Shown here: positions 43,145-50,808 of the stretch, one piece after another | Numbering within the stretch: the first letter of the stretch is position 1 | How the letters are laid out: every line of letters begins with the position of its first letter | Origin: Psychroserpens mesophilus | Lineage (GTDB): Bacteria; Bacteroidota; Bacteroidia; Flavobacteriales; Flavobacteriaceae | DNA length: 64,000 nucleotides | Direction: 5' to 3' | Assembly: GCF_000826645.1 (NCBI RefSeq) | Contig: NZ_JXJP01000008.1 | Span: 124,001-188,000 of the forward strand | Translations under genes and position numbers: made by a program | The notes under the pieces: generated by a model | Databases searched by the model: none | What the model was told of the DNA's origin: nothing | What the model saw: the letters and a program-made list of their open reading frames with translations, nothing else

Positions 43145-44476
43145 ATGAAATTCCTGAAGTCAATATACATTCATAAGCAATTCTACATCTATTTAGCTGT
43201 AGTTTCGGTGTGCTTTCTAGTGTCTTACTGGCTTCCTCTTTTATATCCAATTGCCTGGATTCTTGCAATTGTATTGACAGTTCTTCTTTTTACCGACATT
43301 CTTCTACTCTATCGCTTTAAAAAAGCCTTTTCTGCACGACGCTTATTACCTGACAAACTTTCTAATAGTGACGAAAATGCTATTCCACTAACCTTAAATA
43401 ACCGTTATCCGTTTCAGATTTTTGTAGATGTCATTGATGAGTTACCCATTCAATTTCAAAAACGGGATTTTTCATATAAAATTAGTTTAAAACCAAATGA
43501 ACATCATGATTTTATTTATGATGTACGACCTGTGGAACGTGGTGAGTATGTTTTTGGAAACCTAAACGTTTATATTTCTACCAGATTACTTATTGTGAAA
43601 CGTAAATACCAGTTTCAAAATGAACAAATGGTTCCTGTTTATCCGTCATTCATTCAAATGCAGAAATATGATTTTTTAGCTATAGGAAATCATCTCACGC
43701 AAATCGGACTCAAAAAAATACGACGAATTGGCCATACTTCAGAGTTTGAACAAATAAAAAATTATGTCGTTGGTGACGACTACAGAACCATCAACTGGAA
43801 AGCTACAGCTAAACAAGCGCAATTGATGGTAAATCAATTTCAGGATGAAAAATCACAACCTATCTACTCTGTTATTGATACTGGACGTGTGATGAAAATG
43901 CCTTTTAATGGTTTAAAGCTTTTAGATTACTCTATAAATTCGGCTTTAGCTTTTAGTAATGTAGCTTTAAAAAAACATGATAAAGTAGGCTTAATAACGT
44001 TTTCAAAAAACATTGAGCATGTTCTTCCTGCAATTCATAAATTAACGTATCTGAATAAGATTTTAGAAGCCTTATACAGCATCAATACCCAGTTTAATGA
44101 TAGTGACTACGGGTTGTTATATGCACAAATCAAACGAAAAGTAACACATCGAAGTTTGTTATTGCTTTACACAAATTTTGAACACATAAGCGCCTTAAAA
44201 CGTCAATTACCTTACTTACAAGCCATTTCAAAAAAGCACATGTTAGTGGTCATTCTTTTTGAAAATACGGAGTTAGAAACACTGATTTCTTCAAATGCTG
44301 AAGACATACAAAGTATATATCACAAAACCATAGCTGAAAAATTTGCTTATGAAAAACGACTCATGGTCAAAGAACTTCAAAAACACGGCATTCAGAGTAT
44401 TTTAACTGCTCCTGAAGAATTAACCATCAATACGATTAACAAGTACTTGGAGATTAAGGCAAGAGGATTGTTGTAA
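43145..44476 (+). CDS. DUF58-domain protein of the MoxR operon
   Basis: A 443-residue protein with two N-terminal transmembrane helices (YIYLAVVSVCFLVSYWLPLLYP, IAWILAIVLTVLLFTDILL) and a DUF58 core (GHTSEFEQIKNYVVGDDYRTINWKATAKQAQLMVNQFQDEKSQP) fused to a VWA-like region that follows (IYSVIDTGRVM... YSINSALAFSNVALKKHDKVGLITFS). The MIDAS DxSxS is not conserved (DTGRV). DUF58 proteins are the usual partner of MoxR ATPases. It is the last gene of the operon; an isolated repeat fragment follows at 44510. Confidence 0.9.
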   Translation: MKFLKSIYIHKQFYIYLAVVSVCFLVSYWLPLLYPIAWILAIVLTVLLFTDILLLYRFKKAFSARRLLPDKLSNSDENAIPLTLNNRYPFQIFVDVIDELPIQFQKRDFSYKISLKPNEHHDFIYDVRPVERGEYVFGNLNVYISTRLLIVKRKYQFQNEQMVPVYPSFIQMQKYDFLAIGNHLTQIGLKKIRRIGHTSEFEQIKNYVVGDDYRTINWKATAKQAQLMVNQFQDEKSQPIYSVIDTGRVMKMPFNGLKLLDYSINSALAFSNVALKKHDKVGLITFSKNIEHVLPAIHKLTYLNKILEALYSINTQFNDSDYGLLYAQIKRKVTHRSLLLLYTNFEHISALKRQLPYLQAISKKHMLVVILFENTELETLISSNAEDIQSIYHKTIAEKFAYEKRLMVKELQKHGIQSILTAPEELTINTINKYLEIKARGLL

Positions 44477-44509
44477 TATTTTTGAGTTGTTAAGACAAAA
44501 GGCTAAGCT

Positions 44510-44531
44510 TTTCGACTGTGCTCAAACTGAC
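44510..44531. repeat. Half copy of the palindromic repeat at 14184-14254
   Basis: TTTCGACTGTGCTCAAACTGAC (44510-44531) resembles the right arm of the repeat at 14231-14254 (TTTCGACTGCGCTCAAGGTGAC) with three mismatches. No matching left arm is visible beside it. It lies in the 81-base gap between two convergent genes. Confidence 0.55.
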
Positions 44532-44557
44532 GCTATAAATGCCAATCTAAAATCGTT

Positions 44558-46858
44558 TTACCAATACAATCGAAACATAAGGTTAGGTGTAAATCCTATG
44601 GAGAATTTATCAATCACTTCAATCTCATTATTAAAGTCATTGTTTCCGAAATATTCTCTACTTATTAGATTATTCTTATTGTAAACATTCCTGATTGAAA
44701 GTCCGATCTTACCTTTAATTCTAGAGTTTTCCGAAAAACTGAAACTATAGGTTGAAGAAAAATCCAGACGATGGTAATCTGGCAAACGCTTGGTATTAAT
44801 TCCATCATTAAATTCAAGTCCATCAGCACCAAGAGTCGATGGTGTATATGGTTTTCCTGTTTGCCATCGCCAACCTAAAGCCACTTGAAAATTTGAAATT
44901 TTATAACTCAATGATGTTGCTACAGAATGAATCACATTTGATCTTGATGTAAATGCATTGTTATTATTCAGGTTACGATAGGTGCTTTCCGAATTATTAA
45001 ATGAATAACTCACCCAAGAGTTGAACCCATTAAAGCGTTTTCGTAAAAACACATCAACACCATAACTATTTTGCTCGCCTAAATTGAACTGACTGTTTTG
45101 CGGATTCAAAAAACCCAATGACAAGGCTGTTATATTGTCTAAAGTTTTATAGTAATTGTCGATATCGATTGTCCATCCATTATTGGTATAAATGAACCCT
45201 AAAGACACTTGCTTACTGTTTATAATTGGAAAATCGTTACCATTTGCCAATCGCCAGAGTCTGTTCTCTAAAGATAAATCGCTAATTACTGTTTCATCAA
45301 TTTCACTGATGATTTGATTTTTAATCTCACCAGAAACCTGAAGTTTGACATTCTTAAATAATGGCTTGAATACTAAGAGTCGAGGTTCAAAACGATAGGC
45401 ATTTAACTCATCAAAATAAGTTGCTCTTGCACCAATAGACACATCAAATAATTTCGGATTTCTATAATCGTATTGCGCATATAAACTGTGGGTTTGCACT
45501 ACAGATTCATCCTGATCTAAAATAAATTCCAGATTACTTGTGTTTTTAAAAATATAACCAACATCCTTAAGCACATATTGATATCCTAAAGTCAGAATGT
45601 TATTTGAATTAATTGTTTGCTCAAACTCTGTTGAAACTCCAGAATCGAAAATTAGATTTCGCTTTTCAAAATGCGATGTTTCCTCATTAGCTTCAGAAGT
45701 GATGTAATTATAATCCAGTTCATAATCTGAAAAGAAGGCTGAAGTCATTTGCTTTAGGTTAGCATTCCATTGTGTATTCCAACCTAAACTATAACCTCTG
45801 TTTGTAATCGACATACGATCATTAAATGATTGATTTGTCTGAGAATTATTTACTGTGTAATCCAACTGATTATCAATTGAAATTATACTCGCAAACATGC
45901 TGTTATTTTCGTTTGGTTTATAATTTAATTTGATATTAAAATCTAAAAAACTGAAATCATTACCAGGATTATTTCCATTTGCAATTTTAGTACTCTCAAA
46001 TACTTTATCTGCCAGTCTATCAAAAGTAACCGACTGATATAAATTGGTATAACTTGATCTCACAGAGGCTTGAACACCTAATTTTTCTTTAACAATTGGT
46101 ACGTCTAGATAAGCATCAGCATTTATACCATTAAATCCGATTTGAGCTTTTAAATCATCTTCAATAGTTGAATTGGTAGTCATTGAAATCACACTCGAAG
46201 CACGTTCTCCATATCTTGGATGTGAACCTTTATTGATGAAATTCACATTTTTAGTCGCATTAGGATTGAATGGAGAAATCATTCCGAACAGATGCCCTTT
46301 ATGATAGATATTTATGCCATCCCAAATGAGTCGGTTTTGATCCATCTTTCCGCCTCGAACTAAAAACCCAGAAGCTGTTTCGTTCGGACTCACAACACCT
46401 GGTAATAATTGAATACTTTCTAAAACATCTGGCTCTGTAAGTCCAGGTAAAATACCAAGATGTGTTGGATTGATTTGGTACGAACCATCTTTGCGTTTTG
46501 AAATACCTTTGGCTAAATAACTATTGACAATTACTCTATCTAATTCTTGAATATTAGCTTCTTCATTGTTATTATAAACAATGATGTACCTATTGTCTAA
46601 AACTTCAAATTTAAGGCTGGTTTGTATTTCAATTTCTGAAAGCACCTCCTTTAAAGAGCGTTTTTCCCGTTTTAGAGTTACAGTTTTTTCCCCTAAAACA
46701 GAATCGTAATATGAAAAACGAACGTCATAAACCTCTTCAATAGTTTCAAAAGCTGTTTGTAAAGGAGTTGAATTGAAACTCATATACAATTTAGCCTCTT
46801 CTTGCGAAAAGGCTAAATGTGGTAAAACTACCAAAAAGCAAATAATCAATTTTTTCAC
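44558..46858 (-). CDS. STN-domain TonB-dependent receptor of a FecI/FecR locus
   Basis: A 766-residue outer-membrane receptor starting at GTG 46858, which overlaps the fecR stop codon by GTGA (46855-46858), so the pair is translationally coupled. After the signal peptide (MKKLIICFLVVLPHLAFSQ) is a secretin/TonB short N-terminal (STN) domain (LYMSFNSTPLQTAFETIEEVYDVRFSYYDS), the signalling domain that contacts FecR-type anti-sigma factors. The plug contains PGVVSPNETASGFLVRGGKMDQNRLIWDGINIY and the barrel ends with NLMFRLYW. No SusD-like gene accompanies it. It is probably a signal-transducing receptor; the ligand is unknown. Confidence 0.93.
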   Translation of the reverse strand: MKKLIICFLVVLPHLAFSQEEAKLYMSFNSTPLQTAFETIEEVYDVRFSYYDSVLGEKTVTLKREKRSLKEVLSEIEIQTSLKFEVLDNRYIIVYNNNEEANIQELDRVIVNSYLAKGISKRKDGSYQINPTHLGILPGLTEPDVLESIQLLPGVVSPNETASGFLVRGGKMDQNRLIWDGINIYHKGHLFGMISPFNPNATKNVNFINKGSHPRYGERASSVISMTTNSTIEDDLKAQIGFNGINADAYLDVPIVKEKLGVQASVRSSYTNLYQSVTFDRLADKVFESTKIANGNNPGNDFSFLDFNIKLNYKPNENNSMFASIISIDNQLDYTVNNSQTNQSFNDRMSITNRGYSLGWNTQWNANLKQMTSAFFSDYELDYNYITSEANEETSHFEKRNLIFDSGVSTEFEQTINSNNILTLGYQYVLKDVGYIFKNTSNLEFILDQDESVVQTHSLYAQYDYRNPKLFDVSIGARATYFDELNAYRFEPRLLVFKPLFKNVKLQVSGEIKNQIISEIDETVISDLSLENRLWRLANGNDFPIINSKQVSLGFIYTNNGWTIDIDNYYKTLDNITALSLGFLNPQNSQFNLGEQNSYGVDVFLRKRFNGFNSWVSYSFNNSESTYRNLNNNNAFTSRSNVIHSVATSLSYKISNFQVALGWRWQTGKPYTPSTLGADGLEFNDGINTKRLPDYHRLDFSSTYSFSFSENSRIKGKIGLSIRNVYNKNNLISREYFGNNDFNNEIEVIDKFSIGFTPNLMFRLYW

Positions 46859-47781
46859 TTTAAGTTCAAATAAATGTTTCCTTTTTCTTTTTCAAAATAT
46901 TGTATCTGTAAAGATTTAAAAACTGTTTGCAATGCAGTGTCCAAATTTTCATGAGTAAAACTACCCGTATAAATAATATTTGTATCAATAGCATCTGAAT
47001 GAATATCAATATTGTATTGCGATTCTAAAGCTGAAATGACATAGATCAAAGGCACACTTTTAAAACTACTTTCGCCATGAATCCAACTCGGATTAACATC
47101 AGGATTATTCCATGTTTCGATAGCATTTCCGTTGATTCGTCTCACAGAATTTGCAGGCAATAACATATAAGTTTCATCTTTAATAGCAACGCTTACTTTT
47201 CCTTCAAAACAAACCACTTCAAAGTAATCATTAACCGTGTTGACGTTAAATTGTGTTCCTAAAACCTGAACCTTGCCATTTTCGGTTTCTACAGTAAAGG
47301 TGCTTCCTTTTTTAACTTTAAAATAAGCCTCTCCTTTTAGTTGAAGTTTACGATTAGTTTCCCAGTTGTCTTCGTTGTAAGTTAAGGTAGATTTGGAGTT
47401 CATAATAACTTCAGAACCGTCTAACAAAGCAATGGTTTTTTGTTCACCATAACTGGTTTCAATGCTTACCATATCATTTCCGAGAATTGAAAATAATCCG
47501 AAAAACAACACAATAGACGCTGCAATACCAATTAGCCATGGATTGGTATGTAATTTACGAACGTTTCCTTTTTTATTGGAAATCTGCTCTTGAATTTTAG
47601 CAAATGATGTTTCAGTAGAAGCCTCTAAACCATCATAAATTTCAAGACCTTTTCTGATTTTTAAAAACGACTTGTAATCGTTTTCAGAAACCAATGCTTT
47701 GAGCTCAATATCTGAGAGTTCTCCTTCCAGCCATTGTGCTAAAAAGGTATCATTTGTATTATGTGATTCTTTATCTTTCAT
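46855..47781 (-). CDS. FecR-family anti-sigma factor / sensor
   Basis: A 308-residue single-pass protein. A cytosolic N-terminus (about 1-80, TFLAQWLEGELSDIELKALV) is followed by one transmembrane helix (NPWLIGIAASIVLFFGLFSIL), then a FecR domain (SIETSYGEQKTIALLDGSEVIMNSKSTLTY... KLQLKGEAYFKVKKGSTFTVETENGKVQVLGTQFNVN) and the DUF4974-like C-terminal domain (FKSVPLIYVISALESQYNIDI, YTGSFTHENLDTALQTVFKSL). It would relay the receptor signal to the upstream sigma factor. A candidate promoter for it lies at 47798-47824. Its stop overlaps the receptor start. Confidence 0.94.
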   Translation of the reverse strand: MKDKESHNTNDTFLAQWLEGELSDIELKALVSENDYKSFLKIRKGLEIYDGLEASTETSFAKIQEQISNKKGNVRKLHTNPWLIGIAASIVLFFGLFSILGNDMVSIETSYGEQKTIALLDGSEVIMNSKSTLTYNEDNWETNRKLQLKGEAYFKVKKGSTFTVETENGKVQVLGTQFNVNTVNDYFEVVCFEGKVSVAIKDETYMLLPANSVRRINGNAIETWNNPDVNPSWIHGESSFKSVPLIYVISALESQYNIDIHSDAIDTNIIYTGSFTHENLDTALQTVFKSLQIQYFEKEKGNIYLNLK

Positions 47782-47797
47782 GGTTTTCTAATAATAT

Positions 47798-47824
47798 GAC
47801 AACTGGATGATACAAAACCCTACT
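47798..47824 (-). promoter_or_regulatory. Candidate ECF promoter facing fecR
   Basis: On the minus strand, AGTAGGGT (47824-47817) and GTTGTC (47803-47798) are separated by 13 bases. The -10-like element ends 16 bases before the fecR start. The same two blocks with the same 13-base spacing occur in the opposite direction at 48406-48432, before the divergent lipoprotein gene. It lies just after the sigma-factor stop. Confidence 0.65.
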
Positions 47825-47837
47825 TTTAATTACAATT

Positions 47838-48377
47838 TTATACATGACCAATATGTTCTCTTATGACCAACAAAGCTGAATGCATTCGTTTTTCGACCGC
47901 TTTAATAGAAATACCAAGAAGCTCAGCAATTTCCTTGTACTTCTTTTTTTCAATTCTATTTAGCAGGAACACTTCTTTTTGTTTTTCAGGTAGCGAATTG
48001 ATCGTACGCTCTAACTTATCCATAAACTCCTTTTCTAACAGTATAAATTCGGGAGTTTCATTGGTTTGCTGATTTGAAATACCTTCACGATGTTTTCTTA
48101 CGACTTTTTCATGTTTTATGGTATTTAAGAATGTGTTTGTAGCTACAGTAAACAAATAGCTTTTGGCTTTATTATAATTAACCTTACTACAGTTATCCCA
48201 TAATTTTATAAACGTGTCTTGCAATATGTCTTCAGCCTGATCAAGATCCTGAGTTTTAAAAAAAATAAAACGTCTTAAATCCTTAGCGTACATTTTGTAG
48301 AGCGCTTCAAAAGTTTTTGAATGGCAAATATTTTGTTGATCTTTAGGCATTGGCTGTGTTAGAAATCGATGTTTCAA
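47838..48377 (-). CDS. FecI-like ECF sigma factor
   Basis: A 179-residue ECF sigma factor. Region 2 spans ALYKMYAKDLRRFIFFKTQDLDQAEDILQDTFIKLWDNC and KAKSYLFTVATNTFLNTIKHE; region 4 spans LPEKQKEVFLLNRIEKKKYKEIAELLGISIKAVEKRMHSAL. A later in-frame ATG at 48350 (MPKDQQN) may be the true start. Located directly upstream of fecR and a STN receptor, it is the typical FecI partner. Two candidate promoters of one type flank its gene and suggest that it drives fecR-receptor and the divergent lipoprotein. Confidence 0.93.
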   Translation of the reverse strand: MKHRFLTQPMPKDQQNICHSKTFEALYKMYAKDLRRFIFFKTQDLDQAEDILQDTFIKLWDNCSKVNYNKAKSYLFTVATNTFLNTIKHEKVVRKHREGISNQQTNETPEFILLEKEFMDKLERTINSLPEKQKEVFLLNRIEKKKYKEIAELLGISIKAVEKRMHSALLVIREHIGHV

Positions 48378-48405
48378 AACTAACTAAAAAATAATTAGAG
48401 AAAAA

Positions 48406-48432
48406 AGTAGGGTATTTTTTTTAAGCGTTGTC
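48406..48432 (+). promoter_or_regulatory. Candidate ECF promoter facing the lipoprotein gene
   Basis: AGTAGGGT (48406-48413) and GTTGTC (48427-48432) are separated by 13 bases, identical to the element at 47798-47824 in both blocks and spacing. The -10-like block is 47 bases before the ATG of the lipoprotein at 48480. The intervening bases differ apart from the AT-rich start, so the match is not a plain duplication. Confidence 0.65.
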
Positions 48433-48479
48433 TTAGTTATGATTAATCGCCAAAAAAATACATTAACCATAAAATTTCT

Positions 48480-50153
48480 ATGATGAAAAATTTTAAATTA
48501 ATACTTATAAGTTTTGCTATGATTGCAGGCTTATTTACATCCTGTTCTAATAACGATTCTATAGTTGAAGAGCAAAATATTGATAAAACTGAAGCTATAA
48601 CAGAATCCCTAAACCGACTTGCACAACAATTTAATGCTCAAGGCGATGTCATTCCATCGGCAAACCCATCGGGAAATATTGTATTTGATTACTGTTTTGA
48701 TTTTGTGTATCCATTAAACTTATCATATAATAATGGCACTACAGTAAGTGTAAGTAGTTTAGACGATTTGATTACAATTTTAATCAATTCAACAAACGAT
48801 TTATTCATTGATGGCGTTGAGTTTCCATTTCATGTTGAAACTTATAACGGTTCTGGAGCTATTGAAATAGTGACTATTAACAATGAAAATGAGTTTTATG
48901 ATTTGTTAGAAAGTTGTGATTTTGACTCGGTTAACACCTGCGAATGCTATGAAGTATTTGATCCTGTTTGCGTTGAAATTCAAGCTCCTGATGGTGAAAC
49001 ATTCACAATAACATATCCGAATGAGTGCTATGCCTTGTGTGATGGATTTACACCTAATGATTTTATAGAAAATTGTGTCAATGATTATAACAATCCTGGT
49101 GGGAATAATTGTTTTGAATTTGTGTTTCCATTAACAATAGTTACTAATGAAAATGTAACTATTACCGTAAATTCTCAGGCTGAATTAGACAATGCCCTAT
49201 ACAATGCTTACTATTTTGATTTTGTATATTCATTTGATGTTGTTGTAAATGATGAACTATTAACCATTGGAAATGAAGAAGCGTTTATAGCACTTTTAGA
49301 GTATTGCGACAGTAATGGTGGCTGTCCATGTCCTGGAGTTGTAGAGCCAGTGTGTGTTGAAGTTGAATCTCCGAGTGGAAATATCGAAATTATAACATTT
49401 TTAAATGCTTGTGAAGCCGAATGCGAAGGGTTTACAGAGGCAGATTTTGTAGATTGTGAAACTCAACAAGGACCATGTAATGAGCAAGAAATTATTCAAA
49501 ATTTAATTGAATGCACATGGCTTGCAAATACAAGTTTATTAAACAATATTATTGGATATGAGTTTAATATTGATGGCACTTTAATGCTAACAACTAACAC
49601 AGGATCTAATGAGCCTATTAATGGTACATGGAGTATTGAGACCAATACTGGCACTGGCGAAGTCTATATGTTTTTTGATTTACCAGAACCATACAATGTA
49701 GTATCAGATTTAGACTGGACTGTAACGGTTTGTGAAGCAAATGGCGTATTAATTTTAGAATCAGGAGATGAATCGATAATTTTTACACAAGATTGTAATG
49801 TGAATAATCCAGGTGAATGTAGTGAGCAAGAATTATATGCTAATTTACTGCAATGCAACTGGTATATGAATACAAGCCTTTATGATACTGTAAATGCCGA
49901 ATTAGCACAATTTTTTCAAAGCGGAATTATAGAGATTACAAGTGAAGGAACAAATCAAACGGTTGGTGGTGACTGGTGGTTGACATCAAATCCATCACAA
50001 GGATTTATTTTAATGTCATTTAATATTACAAGTTCACCATATAATGAATTTTCGCAATACGACTGGATTGTAACTGAATGTAATGAAGGCTATGTTTTCT
50101 TGACATCTGCTGATGGCAATGAATTTATCCAGTTTGAACGGTTTTGCAATTAA
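48480..50153 (+). CDS. Lipoprotein with two Kazal-like modules and two repeated C-terminal modules
   Basis: A 557-residue predicted lipoprotein (Cys22 in GLFTSCSNN). I do not recognise the whole protein. Two similar blocks of about 125 residues follow each other. Each has a YxFDFVYPL / CFEFVFPL unit with a later LLE-C motif (about 72-146 and 211-276) and then a Kazal-like module (154-199 and 282-326). Its cysteines are spaced C-x-C-x7-C-x18-C-x3-C-x10/11-C around PVCVE and N-C-x3-C. The C-terminal part has two similar lipocalin-like units (about 333-439 and 447-556; ECTWLANTSLLNN / QCNWYMNTSLYDT ... DLDWTVTVCEANGVLIL / QYDWIVTECNEGYVFL). It is divergent from a FecI/FecR/receptor set and preceded by a matching promoter element. 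Function unknown; a surface role is inferred. Confidence 0.8.
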   Translation: MMKNFKLILISFAMIAGLFTSCSNNDSIVEEQNIDKTEAITESLNRLAQQFNAQGDVIPSANPSGNIVFDYCFDFVYPLNLSYNNGTTVSVSSLDDLITILINSTNDLFIDGVEFPFHVETYNGSGAIEIVTINNENEFYDLLESCDFDSVNTCECYEVFDPVCVEIQAPDGETFTITYPNECYALCDGFTPNDFIENCVNDYNNPGGNNCFEFVFPLTIVTNENVTITVNSQAELDNALYNAYYFDFVYSFDVVVNDELLTIGNEEAFIALLEYCDSNGGCPCPGVVEPVCVEVESPSGNIEIITFLNACEAECEGFTEADFVDCETQQGPCNEQEIIQNLIECTWLANTSLLNNIIGYEFNIDGTLMLTTNTGSNEPINGTWSIETNTGTGEVYMFFDLPEPYNVVSDLDWTVTVCEANGVLILESGDESIIFTQDCNVNNPGECSEQELYANLLQCNWYMNTSLYDTVNAELAQFFQSGIIEITSEGTNQTVGGDWWLTSNPSQGFILMSFNITSSPYNEFSQYDWIVTECNEGYVFLTSADGNEFIQFERFCN

Positions 50154-50172
50154 AAAACTAATAAATTTTAAA

Positions 50173-50210
50173 AAAATAAGCCCTTTGAAACATCTCAAAG
50201 GGCTTATTTT
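50173..50210. terminator. Perfect 16-bp hairpin terminator
   Basis: AAAATAAGCCCTTTGA (50173-50188) is the exact reverse complement of 50195-50210, with a 6-base loop. A and T runs on the flanks let it serve both the lipoprotein gene and the convergent dps gene. Confidence 0.88.
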
Positions 50211-50225
50211 ATTTGCGATTATTCT

Positions 50226-50705
50226 TTAAACACTTTCACCTAACCAGGCTTTCATCATCCAAACTGTTTTTTCTTGTTCGGTTATGAAATCACTCATCAT
50301 AGAATTCGTTCCTTCATCATTGGCATCATCTGAAGCTGAAAGAATTTGTCGTTCTATTTTTAAGAGCTCAGTCAACGATTCAACGATTAATTTCACTGCT
50401 TTTTCATCTTCAGAAACATTTTTTCCAACTGGAACTTTTGCTGCTTTTATGTAATCATCAAAGGTGTGTAATGGCGTTTCACTCAACGTTAAAATACGCT
50501 CAGCGATTTCATCTACTTTTAAATTAGCATCAGTATATAATTCCTCAAATTTATTATGCAAATCAAAAAAACGTTTCCCCTTAATATTCCAGTGGATTCC
50601 TCTTAAATTTTGATAATAAATTTGAAAATTAGCTAACAAATGATTTAAATCGTTAGCGATTGCTTTTGACTTGTTGGTATCTAAACCTATACTATTTATT
50701 TTCAT
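50226..50705 (-). CDS. dps: Dps-family ferritin-like DNA-protecting protein
   Basis: A 159-residue ferritin-fold protein that forms dodecamers, oxidises Fe(II) with H2O2 and stores the iron. The ferroxidase residues are visible in NLRGIHWNIKGKRFFDLHNKFEELYTDANLKVDEIAERILTLSETP (His, Asp and Glu of the inter-subunit site). DDANDEGTNSMMSDFITEQEKTVWMMKAWLGES is the normal C-terminal helix. Length is typical. It is divergent from oxyR with about 100 bases between, a layout seen in other bacteria where OxyR activates dps. TAAATTTG at 50727-50734 is a -7-type element for it. Confidence 0.95.
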   Translation of the reverse strand: MKINSIGLDTNKSKAIANDLNHLLANFQIYYQNLRGIHWNIKGKRFFDLHNKFEELYTDANLKVDEIAERILTLSETPLHTFDDYIKAAKVPVGKNVSEDEKAVKLIVESLTELLKIERQILSASDDANDEGTNSMMSDFITEQEKTVWMMKAWLGESV

Positions 50706-50757
50706 GTCTTATTGTTTTTGTTAATACAAATTTAAAAAAAGATTAATTAAATTAATT

Positions 50758-50808
50758 ATAGTTTTTATGAATAGTATTTATATCTTTATAGTCTAAATGA
50801 ATAGATAT
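50758..50808. promoter_or_regulatory. Possible OxyR-binding region between dps and oxyR
   Basis: ATAG tetramers start at 50758, 50771, 50788 and 50801 (steps of 13, 17 and 13), and ATATCT (50780-50785) / AGATAT (50803-50808) form an inverted repeat reaching the oxyR start codon. ATAG repeats are elements of the E. coli OxyR site, though there they alternate with CTAT at 7-base gaps. The region is AT-rich, so this remains a suggestion. Confidence 0.35.
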
